Positions 17,486 to 27,115 of a DNA stretch of 40,180 nucleotides are shown here, in pieces. Every line of letters starts with the position of its first letter. The first letter of the stretch is position 1. Source of the DNA: Endotrypanum monterogeii (taxonomy: Eukaryota > Euglenozoa > Kinetoplastea > Trypanosomatida > Trypanosomatidae); contig CM007340.1 in NCBI GenBank assembly GCA_000333855.2, positions 569,758 through 609,937 on the forward strand. Reading direction: 5' to 3'. Position numbers and translations under genes: made by a program. Under the pieces are notes generated by a model, which worked only from the letters and a program-made list of their open reading frames with translations, made no database searches and was not told the origin of the DNA.

Positions 17486-20400
17486 ATGATGGAGGCATCA
17501 GCAGAAGGCCGTTCCACTGACCATCTTGGCCGTCTTGCCAACTCCACCAAAGACACTTACCCACCCGTGTCCCTCAACCCGGCGCCGTTTTCTCGGCATC
17601 GGGCTGCTCCCCGGCCATCCCGGTCGACCAGTGGTGCTGCTTTGAGAAATTCCGTCCCACTGCAGCGACCACTACCCAACCACCGTTTCTCATCCGACAA
17701 CCGCTCGCTCAACCTTTCGCCTGTGACATCAGCACATGATGTTGCAGCTGCTGTCTCGTCCGCTTCACTGTACGATACATCGCGGCTTCCCCTCGACTTG
17801 CTAGAATCGGAGGCGGCTCGCTGGGCATCGACAGCCGGCCGCGGCGGTCGCCGTGTACCTCGTGTTCGTAGCACTCTCGGCCCACAAAGCGAAGTTGTTG
17901 ACACTGGGGTGTTCGTGTGTCCTGACACAGTTGTGGATGCTCTCTATTCAGCTGCACCGGGACGTAGTCATGTAGTGGTGACTGCTGAGTCGGGTGGATG
18001 GTTACGCGTACGCGAGCAGCAGACTGGCACCATTCGTTATCAGCAGCGACTACGCGATGGAGGGGAAGCGACGTGCTTGGCATGGGCTTCAGCAGCTGGG
18101 GACACGTCTACAGATCCCCCCTGCACCATCGTGGTGGTTGGTCATCTTAGCGGACTGATCAGTTTTTACTTTCTCGTTGGGGAGTCGCTGGTGGAGCTAT
18201 CCTCAGCTACCTGCGTCTTTCACGAAGCACCGGTGCTCAGTTGCTTGCAACTGTGTGCACCAGTCTCCGCAGGGGGACGAGCGGTGATGCTTTCTGGTGC
18301 ATGTGTAAGCACGTTACTGTCCTTGGACGCTGACGGTGTGGTGGCGCTGTGGTCCTTGCAGGTGGCCTCAACGGATCAAGGCCCCAGATGCGGACGTGCG
18401 ACAGAGGCAGTGCTTTCTTCGGTGCTTCTGGACTCCCTATACGCTTCTCTCAAGCCATCTGCTCCTTTTGTGTCCCTCAGAGGGACTGAGGGCGCCGCGG
18501 AGGTGCCGCCGCCGCCGCCGCCGTCACTGCCTGTCCCGCCTGTGGTTGTGTCGGCGGCATTTTTTTCATGCTCATCGACCTCTCCACCCTGCGTCTTGTC
18601 AACATATCGCTTTGTGCATGAGCCCTCCTCTTCGATTGCTGCGGACAGCGATGGCAGAGCGGCCAATACGCAAGGGGACGCCGTCGTGTATTTATCTAGT
18701 GTCGTCGCCTATGGCGCAGGCCTCAAGACGGCTGGCGTGCCGATGAATAGAGGTGCCTCGACACACTTGGGGGAAGGGCACGCACTCATGGCGGGCGGTT
18801 CGCCGTTTCGCTCTCACGTAGAGTGGGAGGTGCTACGCGTATATCGGATTCCCGTGACCCTGTCGGCGTGGAGGGGCGGCAGAGCTGGTGCTGCTTCTGC
18901 CGACACGGTGCATGTGGCTGTTACCGCGCTTTGTGTGACTGAGTGCCACAGTCGCAACAACGGTCTGGCGGCAGCGGAGCAGTTGTGGGCTGGCACTTCT
19001 GATGGTCGTCTTCTCATCTGGCAAGCGCGTACTGCTCAGTTTTTACGCTGCCTTCATTCGGCTTCTGCCGCGCCGGTGCACAGCCTGACGAGTTTATTGT
19101 CGTCTGGCTCCCCTGGGCACGCGCTGGTATGGGCGAGCCAAGCCGATGGTAGCGTGGTGGCGTGGAGTGCTGATACGTACACTGTGGCGGAGGTGCTGCC
19201 AGTCAGCTACCCCCCACCTGGACCCGTGATCGGAGGCGGGGCTGGCAATGTCGAGGGCTCGACGGGCGGCGTCAACCCTGGAGAAGTGGTGACGGTGCGT
19301 GACGCCGTCGACCTCCTGCGCGCTACTCGCCACTGCAGTGTGCCATCGACCTCGCCTGCACAGTGGCGTCGCAACAGTGGGTTTACGCTTTTTCTGAAGC
19401 CCATGGCGCTTGTGTGCATGCAACGTGCTTGGTCAGTGGCTACTGACGGTACTGTGCGCACGTGGTTGCTTCCCGCTGGTGAGGCAAGTGCTGTCGGTGC
19501 TGTGGCGGACACCTCTACTGGATTTTCTCCGCAGTCACCAAGGAATGGAGCAGACAGCACTGCTTGCGCTCCTTCACTGGACGTTGGAACTATTCAGTGT
19601 TTTTTGCAAGATCGGGCCGACGAGTGGGTGCGCGAGCGGAGGATGCATCGCGTAGAGCTGGATGCCATGCAGGAGCAGTTGTGTCATCTTCAAGAGCGCA
19701 ACAGGGTGCTGACTACGGCGCTGCAGCAGGCTACCCATCGCCTGGAGCGGGTGACTGTGGACATGCTCGTGCGGCCTGGGTCACCGGCAGGGTCACCCTT
19801 GTCGGCGTCGTCCTCAGAAGAAGAGGCTGGCACGGGGGCCGCGGTGGTGGGGTCTGTCGCAGTCTCATCAGATCCTCTCGCCACCGCCCCCAGGACAACT
19901 TCTTGTGATGCTTCGGACGCGGAGGGGCAACTCACCATGGAGGCTCAACCACCCATTACCGACGCGAACCCATACACTGGACTTCTTCCACTACCACACC
20001 CGGGAAACCTTCCGTCGGAGGCACAGGCGCACGTGCAGGTGCTTCAACAGCTACTGGAGGAGCTCCATGCAAAACTCGAGGAGAGCTGGAGTCGCAACGA
20101 TGCTCTGCGCGAAGAGTTGCTGATGTACCAGCTTCGTACGCTCGACTGCGGAGAGGATACCGTGCGGCCCATGCGCATGGCCGAAACCACCGATGGTGCT
20201 GTAGCTACTATTGAGATAGGGGACACCGAGGGGCAGGCTACTGCGACACCCGGGGTGGCAGCTACCGCAACATCCATATCCGCGCCATCGTTGCTGCCTT
20301 CACCTCATTCCATGCTCGATCGCTTATGTCTAGGCACCCCAGGCCATGACAAGGGGGCAAATTGTGGTGAGCATGGCCGTCATCTGCGTATACCATCACC

Positions 20401-21364
20401 CCCACAGATCCATCGCTTTGCAAAAGCGACGGACACCGCTTCTATGTTCAGCACCCCATTTCCCGCTCTTCACAGCCCTTCCGTACTGGAGTTAGTTCAC
20501 TCGCGTGCTGCAAAGTCGCGATCTCTAACCCCCCCACAGCCACTGAAAACGGCTTCCGCGAAGCAGATCGCTGGAACATCCTCAGCGGAGGTGCACGTGA
20601 TCCCCTCACCCATCATTGAGGCGAGTTTGGGTTCCTCTACTGCAGCGGAGCGCTTTTTGACGGCCGCGTCTGCCATGCTGCACACCTCCACACGCACTGT
20701 GGCCGGCTCCACGATACAGGGAGGCTGCATCGCTGGTGGCACACACGTTCGGTCACCGTTGCTGCAAGAGGTGGAAGTAGAGGAAGAGAACTGCATCGAG
20801 GAAGACGATGTGAAAGGACCATCGCTGGTGGAAGCGTGGTGCACAAGCGAGGGTGATCTCAGTCCGATACACAGGCGACCCCGAGACCCTGAGAGTACAG
20901 GTGGTTTCGTCCCCTCTACAGACGTGTTTGCCACACGTGGTGGTTGGCGCGTGCCGCTGTTTTCCTCGTTGATCTCTTCCTCGCTCATATCATCCAGGTC
21001 ATCTCTGAAGCTCACTGAGGGCGGCGATGATGATGAAGGCAGCGGTGGTAGCAGCCGTATTGATGCGTCTACTGATGCTGTTCCGTCGACACGCGTGGCG
21101 GCAATATGGACAACGCCGGAGCGTGCGGAGGGGCGAGGTTGGCTAGTAAGTCGTGATGCCTCGGCGCGGGCTCGTGTGGCGGCTTCTTGCCGATCCGGTT
21201 TGAGACCTGCAAGTGGCGCGCTTGCACCATCAGCAGTGCCACCAGCACCAGCACCAGCGTCCACCGCTGTAGGGGTTGTGCCAGTGCGACATGCAGACAC
21301 CATATCTGCGGCAACGTCACCACCGAACACATTTCGCTCACCAATTATTTATCACTCAGTATAG
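17486..21364 (+). CDS. Large WD40-repeat and coiled-coil protein, function unknown
   Basis: This 1292-residue protein is probably a scaffold. From about residue 160 to 660 it has divergent WD40-type blades, each ending in a hydrophobic-x-W dipeptide after a DG or SG turn: DADGVVALWSL, TSDGRLLIWQA, QADGSVVAWSA and TDGTVRTWLL. The first 150 residues are Ser/Pro/Arg-rich and probably disordered. Two helical segments with coiled-coil pattern follow at about 715-764 (ELDAMQEQLCHLQERNRVL) and 846-887 (VLQQLLEELHAKLEE). The last 400 residues are Ser/Thr/Pro-rich with an acidic patch near 1095-1110. Two ATG codons in a row start the frame at 17486. I recognise no named orthologue. WD40 plus coiled-coil layouts are common in cytoskeletal, trafficking and flagellar proteins, but nothing here decides among these. 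Confidence 0.75.
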   Translation: MMEASAEGRSTDHLGRLANSTKDTYPPVSLNPAPFSRHRAAPRPSRSTSGAALRNSVPLQRPLPNHRFSSDNRSLNLSPVTSAHDVAAAVSSASLYDTSRLPLDLLESEAARWASTAGRGGRRVPRVRSTLGPQSEVVDTGVFVCPDTVVDALYSAAPGRSHVVVTAESGGWLRVREQQTGTIRYQQRLRDGGEATCLAWASAAGDTSTDPPCTIVVVGHLSGLISFYFLVGESLVELSSATCVFHEAPVLSCLQLCAPVSAGGRAVMLSGACVSTLLSLDADGVVALWSLQVASTDQGPRCGRATEAVLSSVLLDSLYASLKPSAPFVSLRGTEGAAEVPPPPPPSLPVPPVVVSAAFFSCSSTSPPCVLSTYRFVHEPSSSIAADSDGRAANTQGDAVVYLSSVVAYGAGLKTAGVPMNRGASTHLGEGHALMAGGSPFRSHVEWEVLRVYRIPVTLSAWRGGRAGAASADTVHVAVTALCVTECHSRNNGLAAAEQLWAGTSDGRLLIWQARTAQFLRCLHSASAAPVHSLTSLLSSGSPGHALVWASQADGSVVAWSADTYTVAEVLPVSYPPPGPVIGGGAGNVEGSTGGVNPGEVVTVRDAVDLLRATRHCSVPSTSPAQWRRNSGFTLFLKPMALVCMQRAWSVATDGTVRTWLLPAGEASAVGAVADTSTGFSPQSPRNGADSTACAPSLDVGTIQCFLQDRADEWVRERRMHRVELDAMQEQLCHLQERNRVLTTALQQATHRLERVTVDMLVRPGSPAGSPLSASSSEEEAGTGAAVVGSVAVSSDPLATAPRTTSCDASDAEGQLTMEAQPPITDANPYTGLLPLPHPGNLPSEAQAHVQVLQQLLEELHAKLEESWSRNDALREELLMYQLRTLDCGEDTVRPMRMAETTDGAVATIEIGDTEGQATATPGVAATATSISAPSLLPSPHSMLDRLCLGTPGHDKGANCGEHGRHLRIPSPPQIHRFAKATDTASMFSTPFPALHSPSVLELVHSRAAKSRSLTPPQPLKTASAKQIAGTSSAEVHVIPSPIIEASLGSSTAAERFLTAASAMLHTSTRTVAGSTIQGGCIAGGTHVRSPLLQEVEVEEENCIEEDDVKGPSLVEAWCTSEGDLSPIHRRPRDPESTGGFVPSTDVFATRGGWRVPLFSSLISSSLISSRSSLKLTEGGDDDEGSGGSSRIDASTDAVPSTRVAAIWTTPERAEGRGWLVSRDASARARVAASCRSGLRPASGALAPSAVPPAPAPASTAVGVVPVRHADTISAATSPPNTFRSPIIYHSV

Positions 21365-21746
21365 GCGATGCTCTGCAAGATTGCGGATCACAGGGAAACG
21401 CTACGCAGGGATGGTTCTGCGAGACTGCGGCTACTGCTGGTCATATGCACATTCACGAATATCTTCCTCGCGCGCTGTCTTTGTGTGTGTGAGTGACTCC
21501 TCTTGTATGTGTGTACAATGATCAGTTTACTCCTTCCTTCCCCCTTCGATGTGCTTTCACATTGTATGTCGCCCCCCTCCTCATTTACTCTTCTCCCCCC
21601 GTTTCTGTGCCGTCACGCCGGTGCGCCTACGACAGAACCAGATGGCATAAGGACTGGGAAAGGGGCGAGACGGTGAAACAAAGTTACGCTGCACCAGCGG
21701 ATCATCTGATGGCATGGCATTCTCTCTTCCAGTGAGGGGAGCACTC

Positions 21747-21750
<4 letters not shown>

Positions 21751-21777
<27 letters not shown>
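21751..21777. repeat. (TA)n microsatellite
   Basis: About 13 TA units. Confidence 0.95.
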
Positions 21778-22570
21778 GGAGCGAGGATGCATGCAGTCCT
21801 GTACGCAGTAATTTTGCAGACGTATACATAGACAAACAACTGGGGACCTTCCATCTTCACACAGACTCATTTCTGTATGCTTCCGTAAAGATTTGCGACT
21901 GTTTGTTGTGCGCATACACGTTGACGAGTGTCCCAGCGTTCACGCGGATGTCTGGGCGTCTTTCATTGTCTCTTCCTCTCCCCTTTGACTCCTTTGGCTC
22001 TCCTAATTCATGTCCAAGCTCTCCTCTGTCCCCGTGAACGACTTCTTGCTTACACTCGCTGCGGCTCAGCATTGATCAAAATCTTTACTGCGGCTTCCCA
22101 GTGTTCCTTTTTTTCTCTCCACACACACACACACACACGCACAGGGAGGGAAGGAGGGAGTCCTGGCTAGTTTGAAGGGAGAGGGGGACAGGAGAGCATA
22201 GAGTGTACGTAGCGCGTGTGCGTGGGTACGCCACTCCAGACATGACACGTGCGTGAGACCCACATTTCCTTCTACTGTTACTCGTCTTCTATTTCTATTT
22301 CTCTTGGAATAATAATAATAAAAGAAGAGGACCTCTCCTTGTGGGTGGTCATTCTTTTCGTGCGATTTTGTCGTACCTGCGTGGGGTGTGTGTATACGGT
22401 GCATTCGCTGATCTCTTGCTTCACACATACGCACACGCACACTTAGAAAACACACGCAGTGTACTGGAGATCAGGCACCCGTTTCGTGTCTTTTTAAAAT
22501 TCAGTGTGTGTGTCTGGTGCTTTCTCAGATCATTGACTTTCCCTTGTCCCACACAAACACTGTTACATAC

Positions 22571-22600
22571 GCTGTCTTTCTTTTCCCCTTTTTGATCCAG
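22571..22600 (+). promoter_or_regulatory. Candidate trans-splice acceptor for the coiled-coil gene
   Basis: A C/T tract (22574-22593) is followed by the first AG at 22599-22600, giving a leader of about 67 nt that contains the (TA)n tract. Confidence 0.6.
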
Positions 22601-22614
22601 GGAACTTAGCTGCT

Positions 22615-22645
<31 letters not shown>

Positions 22646-22658
22646 TTATATAGATATA
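22615..22658. repeat. (TA)n-rich tract in a 5' leader
   Basis: TA repeats with small interruptions end ten bases before the ATG at 22668. The tract therefore probably sits inside the mature 5'UTR. Confidence 0.9.
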
Positions 22659-22667
22659 TTGTTCAAA

Positions 22668-24032
22668 ATGCTCACACCATCCAATACTTCTTCGAGAACG
22701 CACACTGGCATCATCCGTGACACCACAAAGAATGGTGCGGGTGGGTTGGCTGTTGCTCGGCAAACCCCGCGCACGGCCAAAGCACAACAAGCCCTCTCTC
22801 TCTTTGCAAACCTACGTGCGGACTTGCACACCTCGACTTTGGCACCATCGTTCAGAGAGGCGGCGCACACAACTCATGAGTGCCGGTCGTGTTCCACAAC
22901 GGGAGGTGAGACTTCCGCGTCGTCTGCTCGCGCACATCCATCCGGAGCTGATAGTCGACTTTCCTCGTCCACACCGGCTGCGATGTCCGATACCGGTATG
23001 GTGTGCGTGAGAAGCGGGTGTGGCACCCAATGCGACGATGGCACCAGTGGCGGCGGTGCTGATGACGCGGCTGCCGCCGGGCCGCAGTCGTACACGGATG
23101 CCGAGATCGACTCACTGTCTCCCGCCCAGCTGCGTCATCAACTGCGCGTTTCAGCTGCGGTGAGTCAGCGACTTCACCAACGAGTGCGGCGACTCGAGAG
23201 CAACCTAGGCACACTGAGGCGCAAGTATGCGGAGGGCGAGGCGGGTGTGAAGGTGGAGCCTCTCGATGCGGGAGTGGGTGGGAGTGGGCTCAAAAAGTGC
23301 AAGACACCTTTGACCTCATCTCGAGATGTTCCTGACCCTCGCTGGGAAGCTGCTTCTGCTGCTGCTGTCTCCGCTGAGGTGAGTGCGGCTCAGGCCCTCG
23401 AGGCTGCAAGAGAGCGCTCTCGTACACTCGAGGCTGAGGTGAAACGGTTGGAGGCGCACAAGGAAGAGCTGACGAGGCGTCTGTACGCTGCAGAGAAGAC
23501 GGTCGATGGGCTGAGGGAGGAGCTCCGCGTAGTGGCCGGCGTCACCACCGCAAGTTCCAGCGCCACCCCGTCCGTATCTTATGCCGCGGACACCACTGTC
23601 AAACGGGTTGACGGCACATCTCATTCCGAGGCATTGGAGGGAGTTGCAGCAGTATCACCAACATCAATTGCTAAACCGAATGGGGGTGTCATGGGGAACA
23701 AGAAAATGGACCGCTCTACGCACTGCACCGGTGCGGTTGACACGGCAGTTGAGGATTCCGTTGCTCATTTGCGTAGCACCGTGCGGCAGCTACAGCATCG
23801 CCTTGAGATATCGGAGGCGCACGCCAAACACGCAATGCAGATTCAGCTGGATGCTGTCTTGCGCCACTCCGAGTCTACTCCATCTACTGTGGCTCTCGTG
23901 AATGCCGAAGTCCAAAAGCTCTTCCAATTGATGCAGCAGCAGCTCTTGTCCAACGCGGTGCAACATCAGGTGGAGAGAGCCCGCATGCGTGAGCACTTGT
24001 GTCAGCTCCAATCTCAGCAGCGACCACTGTAA
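22668..24032 (+). CDS. Coiled-coil protein, function unknown
   Basis: A 454-residue protein with three segments of heptad-like helical sequence: about 150-191 (LRHQLRVSAAVSQRLHQRV), 237-293 (LEAARERSRTLEAEVKRLE then LTRRLYAAEKTVDGLREEL) and 363-454 (LRSTVRQLQHRLEISEAHA and a Gln-rich end). The first 105 residues and the linkers are Ser/Thr/Ala-rich and probably disordered. No enzymatic motif is visible. The ATG at 22668 is the first after the splice signal; the frame upstream opens only at a TTG. A shorter start at 22983 (MSDTGM) is possible. It lies between a WD40/coiled-coil gene and the axonemal PF16 gene, so a cytoskeletal role is conceivable, but gene order is weak evidence in this group. 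Confidence 0.72.
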   Translation: MLTPSNTSSRTHTGIIRDTTKNGAGGLAVARQTPRTAKAQQALSLFANLRADLHTSTLAPSFREAAHTTHECRSCSTTGGETSASSARAHPSGADSRLSSSTPAAMSDTGMVCVRSGCGTQCDDGTSGGGADDAAAAGPQSYTDAEIDSLSPAQLRHQLRVSAAVSQRLHQRVRRLESNLGTLRRKYAEGEAGVKVEPLDAGVGGSGLKKCKTPLTSSRDVPDPRWEAASAAAVSAEVSAAQALEAARERSRTLEAEVKRLEAHKEELTRRLYAAEKTVDGLREELRVVAGVTTASSSATPSVSYAADTTVKRVDGTSHSEALEGVAAVSPTSIAKPNGGVMGNKKMDRSTHCTGAVDTAVEDSVAHLRSTVRQLQHRLEISEAHAKHAMQIQLDAVLRHSESTPSTVALVNAEVQKLFQLMQQQLLSNAVQHQVERARMREHLCQLQSQQRPL

Positions 24033-25012
24033 AGACATCATGCACCTGAGTGCATGCAAAAAAAAAAAAGAGAGTACACCAAGGTGCGTAAGTGCCGACA
24101 TGTACTATCGCGTGTGTGCGTGGTGCTAGATGTGTGGTGCGCCTCCTCCCCTTCTCCCGTATCTTCTTCTACCGATGTGACGTTCTTTTGAACATGTATA
24201 GTACGTTGCACAGCGCCTAAACGCTCATACAAACAAACACACACGAAAAGAACGTAGATATCTTAAACGGATGTGAACACTGCCCTTCCTTCCCTTTTTT
24301 TTCCAGGTCCTCTAATTTGCGCTGCCACGAAGAGGTCCCCCCCTGTTGCAGTAGGGATACGCTGATGTCCCTGCGCTGTGGGGTCGGTTCTTTTTAGGCG
24401 AGCAGACGAGCGGGCGGGGGTAGGCGAGTAGGTAAGCGGGGATGGCACACGTGTATCGGTATCACGCGGCAAACCTTCGCTTCACCTCCATCTTTGATTG
24501 ATTGTGATGGTTCGTGTCGGTATTCAGCGCATCCCCCCCCCCCCCCCGCTACGACCATGTTTGGCACAGTACTTCGCTGCCACCGCCACCCTTACCATGG
24601 TGGCCTCCTTGACCATCGGTGGGAGTTGATGTGTACTCCCTCAGGACTGAGTGTACGGTCCCTCTCACCTCCCCTCAGTACTATTTACGTGAGTGTGTGT
24701 TGGTGTGTGTATGCGAGAACTTCCTCTCTCAAAAAAAAAGAAAAAAATGTTTCACGTTCGCCTTCTTTTCTCCCCTCTCATTCCTGTTCGCTGTGTGTAC
24801 TCGCGCAGGTTATTTTCTCCAGTCTTCTCAACCTCTTGCACCGCTTTGGTTTCCCGTTGCTGCCGTGCCGTTTGTTGTTTACCCTCGCCGGTCATCATCG
24901 CTAGAGAAGGATACTTCCTTCATACTCCCCCCCCCCCTCCCCCCTCCCGATATCCGTACATCTTGACTCTGCCCTCCTCCTCCTCCTCCTCCTCCCCCCC
25001 TTGAAGAAAAAA
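24033..25012. other. Intergenic region upstream of PF16
   Basis: No gene is seen. It contains an A run right after the previous gene (24058-24069), a C run (24533-24547), an A run at 24731-24747, a C run at 24930-24950 and a (CTC)n tract just before the PF16 start. Confidence 0.7.
24812..24904 (+). promoter_or_regulatory. Candidate trans-splice acceptor for PF16
   Basis: A pyrimidine-rich stretch contains AG at 24821-24822 (after TTTTCTCC) and AG at 24903-24904. These would give leaders of about 190 and 110 nt. A further CTC/C tract ends in AG at 25005-25006, only six bases from the ATG, and is probably too close. Confidence 0.4.
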
Positions 25013-26545
25013 ATGTCAAATCGGGCTATTCTGCAAACCTTCGATGAGTACCAGAAGGCACGCGTCAAGTTTGTGCAGACGATCGCGGACCTGGCATCCA
25101 AGCCGGCCAACATCGATGCATTACAGCAGGCAGGTGTGATGCAGCTGCTGCGCCCGCTGCTGCTCGACAGCGTGCCGTCGGTGCAGCAGTCCGCTGCGTT
25201 GGCGATCGGTCGCCTCGCAAACTCGAGCGAGGAGATGGCCGAGAACGTTGTTTCGGGAGATGTGTTGACGCAGCTGGTATATTCGCTCGGTGATCAAAAT
25301 CGCTTCTACAAAAAGTCTGCGGCGTTCGTGCTGCGCAGCGTAGCGCGCCATTCCCCACAGCTGGCCCAGGCTGTGGCCGACAGCCGGGCGGTGGAGGCAC
25401 TCGTGGGCTGTCTTGAGGAGTTTGATCCAACCGTGAAAGAGAGTGCTGCCTGGGCGTTGGGTTACGTTGCTCTCCACAATGCTGACCTCGCGCAGGAGTT
25501 GGTGGACAAGGGTGCTGTGCCACCGCTGGTTTTGTGCGTGCAGGAGCCGGAGCTGTCTCTGAAGCGAGTAGCGGCTGCCACGCTAGGTGACATTGCGAAG
25601 CATAGCCCAGAGCTGGCTCAGGCTATTGTTGATCAAGATGCCATCACTCACCTGGCACCCCTTATCACCAGCAGTGACGCGAAGCTGAAGCGGCAGGTGT
25701 GCCAGTGTCTGGCACAGATAGCGAAGCATAGCGTTGAGCTGGCGGAGTTGGTCGTTGAGGGAGAAATATTCCCGAAGATATTCCTGCTGCTCGCCGACAG
25801 TGATGAAGTTGTGCAAAAAAACTCAGCGACATGCATTCGCGAGATTGCGAAGCACACCCCGGAGCTGGCACAGCTCGTGGTGAACGCTGGCGGTGTGGGT
25901 GCACTGGTCGAGTACACCAGTTCCACAAAGGGCAGTACGCGCCTGCCTGGTATTATGACTCTGGGTTACCTCTCCGCTTTCTCCGAGACGTTGGCGCTTG
26001 CCGTCATCGTTGCCCACGGCATTATGCCGCTAGCTGAGGCCTTGGAAAAGGAAGCTGAAGACCACATACGTGCTGCCGCGGCGTGGTCGCTAGGGCAGCT
26101 CGGCCGCCACAGCGCCGATCATGCCAAGGCGGTCGCTGACTGCAACGTTCTTCCGCGCCTTCTGGATGCATACCTAAGCCCGAGCAGCTCTGACGATTTG
26201 CAAACGAAGAGCAAGCGCGCTCTCAAGGCCATTATCCAGCACTGCATCTACCTCCCTGCCCTAGAGCCACTGCTGCACCCCGATGCTCCGCAGGACGTCC
26301 TCAAGTATGTGTGCGGGCAGTACGCAAAGGTTCTGCCCACTGACGTCGCTGCAAAGCGCGAGTTCGTGGCGAACCGCGGCCTTGCTACCGTTCAGCGCCT
26401 CAAGGCTGAGCCGGGCAGCTCCTTGGCGGAGTCTATCCAGGTCATCAACAGCTGCTTCCCGCCTGAGATCGTAGAATACTATTCTCCCGAGTATGCCCAG
26501 ACATTTATTGAGAAGATCGAGAATTACCACATACAGCAACACTAG
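25013..26545 (+). CDS. PF16: PF16/SPAG6, axonemal central-apparatus armadillo protein
   Basis: The 510-residue product is the orthologue of Chlamydomonas PF16 and mammalian SPAG6, which binds the C1 microtubule of the flagellar central pair and is needed for its stability and for a normal beat. The whole protein is built of armadillo repeats. Typical family segments are FDEYQKARVKFVQ (about 9-21), NRFYKKSAAFVLRSV (from 96), SAAWALGYVALHN (from 145) and the recurring KHSPELAQ or KHSVELAE at about 196, 238 and 280. The length equals human SPAG6 (509). The ATG at 25013 gives the expected start MSNRAILQTFDEY; the upstream codon that keeps the frame open is TTG. In trypanosomes loss of PF16 impairs motility and disturbs the central pair (established knowledge). 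Confidence 0.97.
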   Translation: MSNRAILQTFDEYQKARVKFVQTIADLASKPANIDALQQAGVMQLLRPLLLDSVPSVQQSAALAIGRLANSSEEMAENVVSGDVLTQLVYSLGDQNRFYKKSAAFVLRSVARHSPQLAQAVADSRAVEALVGCLEEFDPTVKESAAWALGYVALHNADLAQELVDKGAVPPLVLCVQEPELSLKRVAAATLGDIAKHSPELAQAIVDQDAITHLAPLITSSDAKLKRQVCQCLAQIAKHSVELAELVVEGEIFPKIFLLLADSDEVVQKNSATCIREIAKHTPELAQLVVNAGGVGALVEYTSSTKGSTRLPGIMTLGYLSAFSETLALAVIVAHGIMPLAEALEKEAEDHIRAAAAWSLGQLGRHSADHAKAVADCNVLPRLLDAYLSPSSSDDLQTKSKRALKAIIQHCIYLPALEPLLHPDAPQDVLKYVCGQYAKVLPTDVAAKREFVANRGLATVQRLKAEPGSSLAESIQVINSCFPPEIVEYYSPEYAQTFIEKIENYHIQQH

Positions 26546-26792
26546 GAGGCACACATGCCTCGATCATGAGCGTCTAGGAAGGGTAACAGGAATGGGGGGT
26601 ATGAAGGAACTGAGGGGACACTGCTGAGGTGCGGGTAATAAACTTCAATCTCCATCACTCCATATGCTTCTCCCTTTCCCCACGCTTACTCCGCCTTCCC
26701 TCCCTTTCTCCTCTCCTGCCTCTCCCCTTATCAGTTTTGGTTGTTCTCAGTTCTCCATTGTCGCGGAAGAGGTTTGTATCTTTGTTGTTGTG

Positions 26793-26838
26793 TAATTGCT
26801 ATTCGTGTTGTCTGTACGTGGAGGAGGAGTGAGGTGAT
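26793..26838 (+). repeat. Left arm of a 46-bp inverted repeat
   Basis: These 46 bases recur as an exact reverse complement at 27060-27105, immediately before the 10-base gap. They form the left flank of the G-rich unit. Confidence 0.85.
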
Positions 26839-26984
26839 GGGGGGGGGGGGGGGGAAAAAGGGGGGGGGGGGACTAACGGCGACTCACTCTTTATCTATGT
26901 GTCTCCTACCCTCACTCTGCTCATCAAGTTTATGTACATATCTGACAAAAAAGGGAAAGACACCAACGCAAGGAAGATGGTGAT
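26839..26984 (+). repeat. 146-bp G-rich unit, forward copy
   Basis: The unit is 16 G, 5 A, 12 G and then a 113-base unique part (26872-26984). It is followed by another 16 G and AAA, which looks like the start of a second unit, but the sequence then changes to a C-rich stretch. The same unit appears in reverse orientation after the gap with a period of exactly 146. Confidence 0.85.
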
Positions 26985-27059
26985 GGGGGGGGGGGGGGGG
27001 AAAGAGCTGAAATTTTAAGGCGGCGGCCCCTCCCCCCCCCCCTCCCCCCCTCCCCCCCC

Positions 27060-27105
27060 ATCACCTCACTCCTCCTCCACGTACAGACAACACGAATAGC
27101 AATTA
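27060..27105 (-). repeat. Right arm of the 46-bp inverted repeat
   Basis: Exact reverse complement of 26793-26838. It abuts the 10-base gap. Confidence 0.85.
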
Positions 27106-27115
27106 NNNNNNNNNN
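27106..27115. other. Assembly gap (10 N)
   Basis: Ten undetermined bases, a typical placeholder for a join of uncertain size, located inside the inverted repeat structure. Confidence 1.

Larger units (their letters stand above)
21365..22667. other. Intergenic region between the WD40 and coiled-coil genes
   Basis: No gene is visible. It contains a (TA)n tract at 21751-21777, a short (CA)n at 22120-22138, a small AAT run near 22308, a pyrimidine tract ending in AG at 22599-22600 and a (TA)n-rich leader. Confidence 0.7.
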
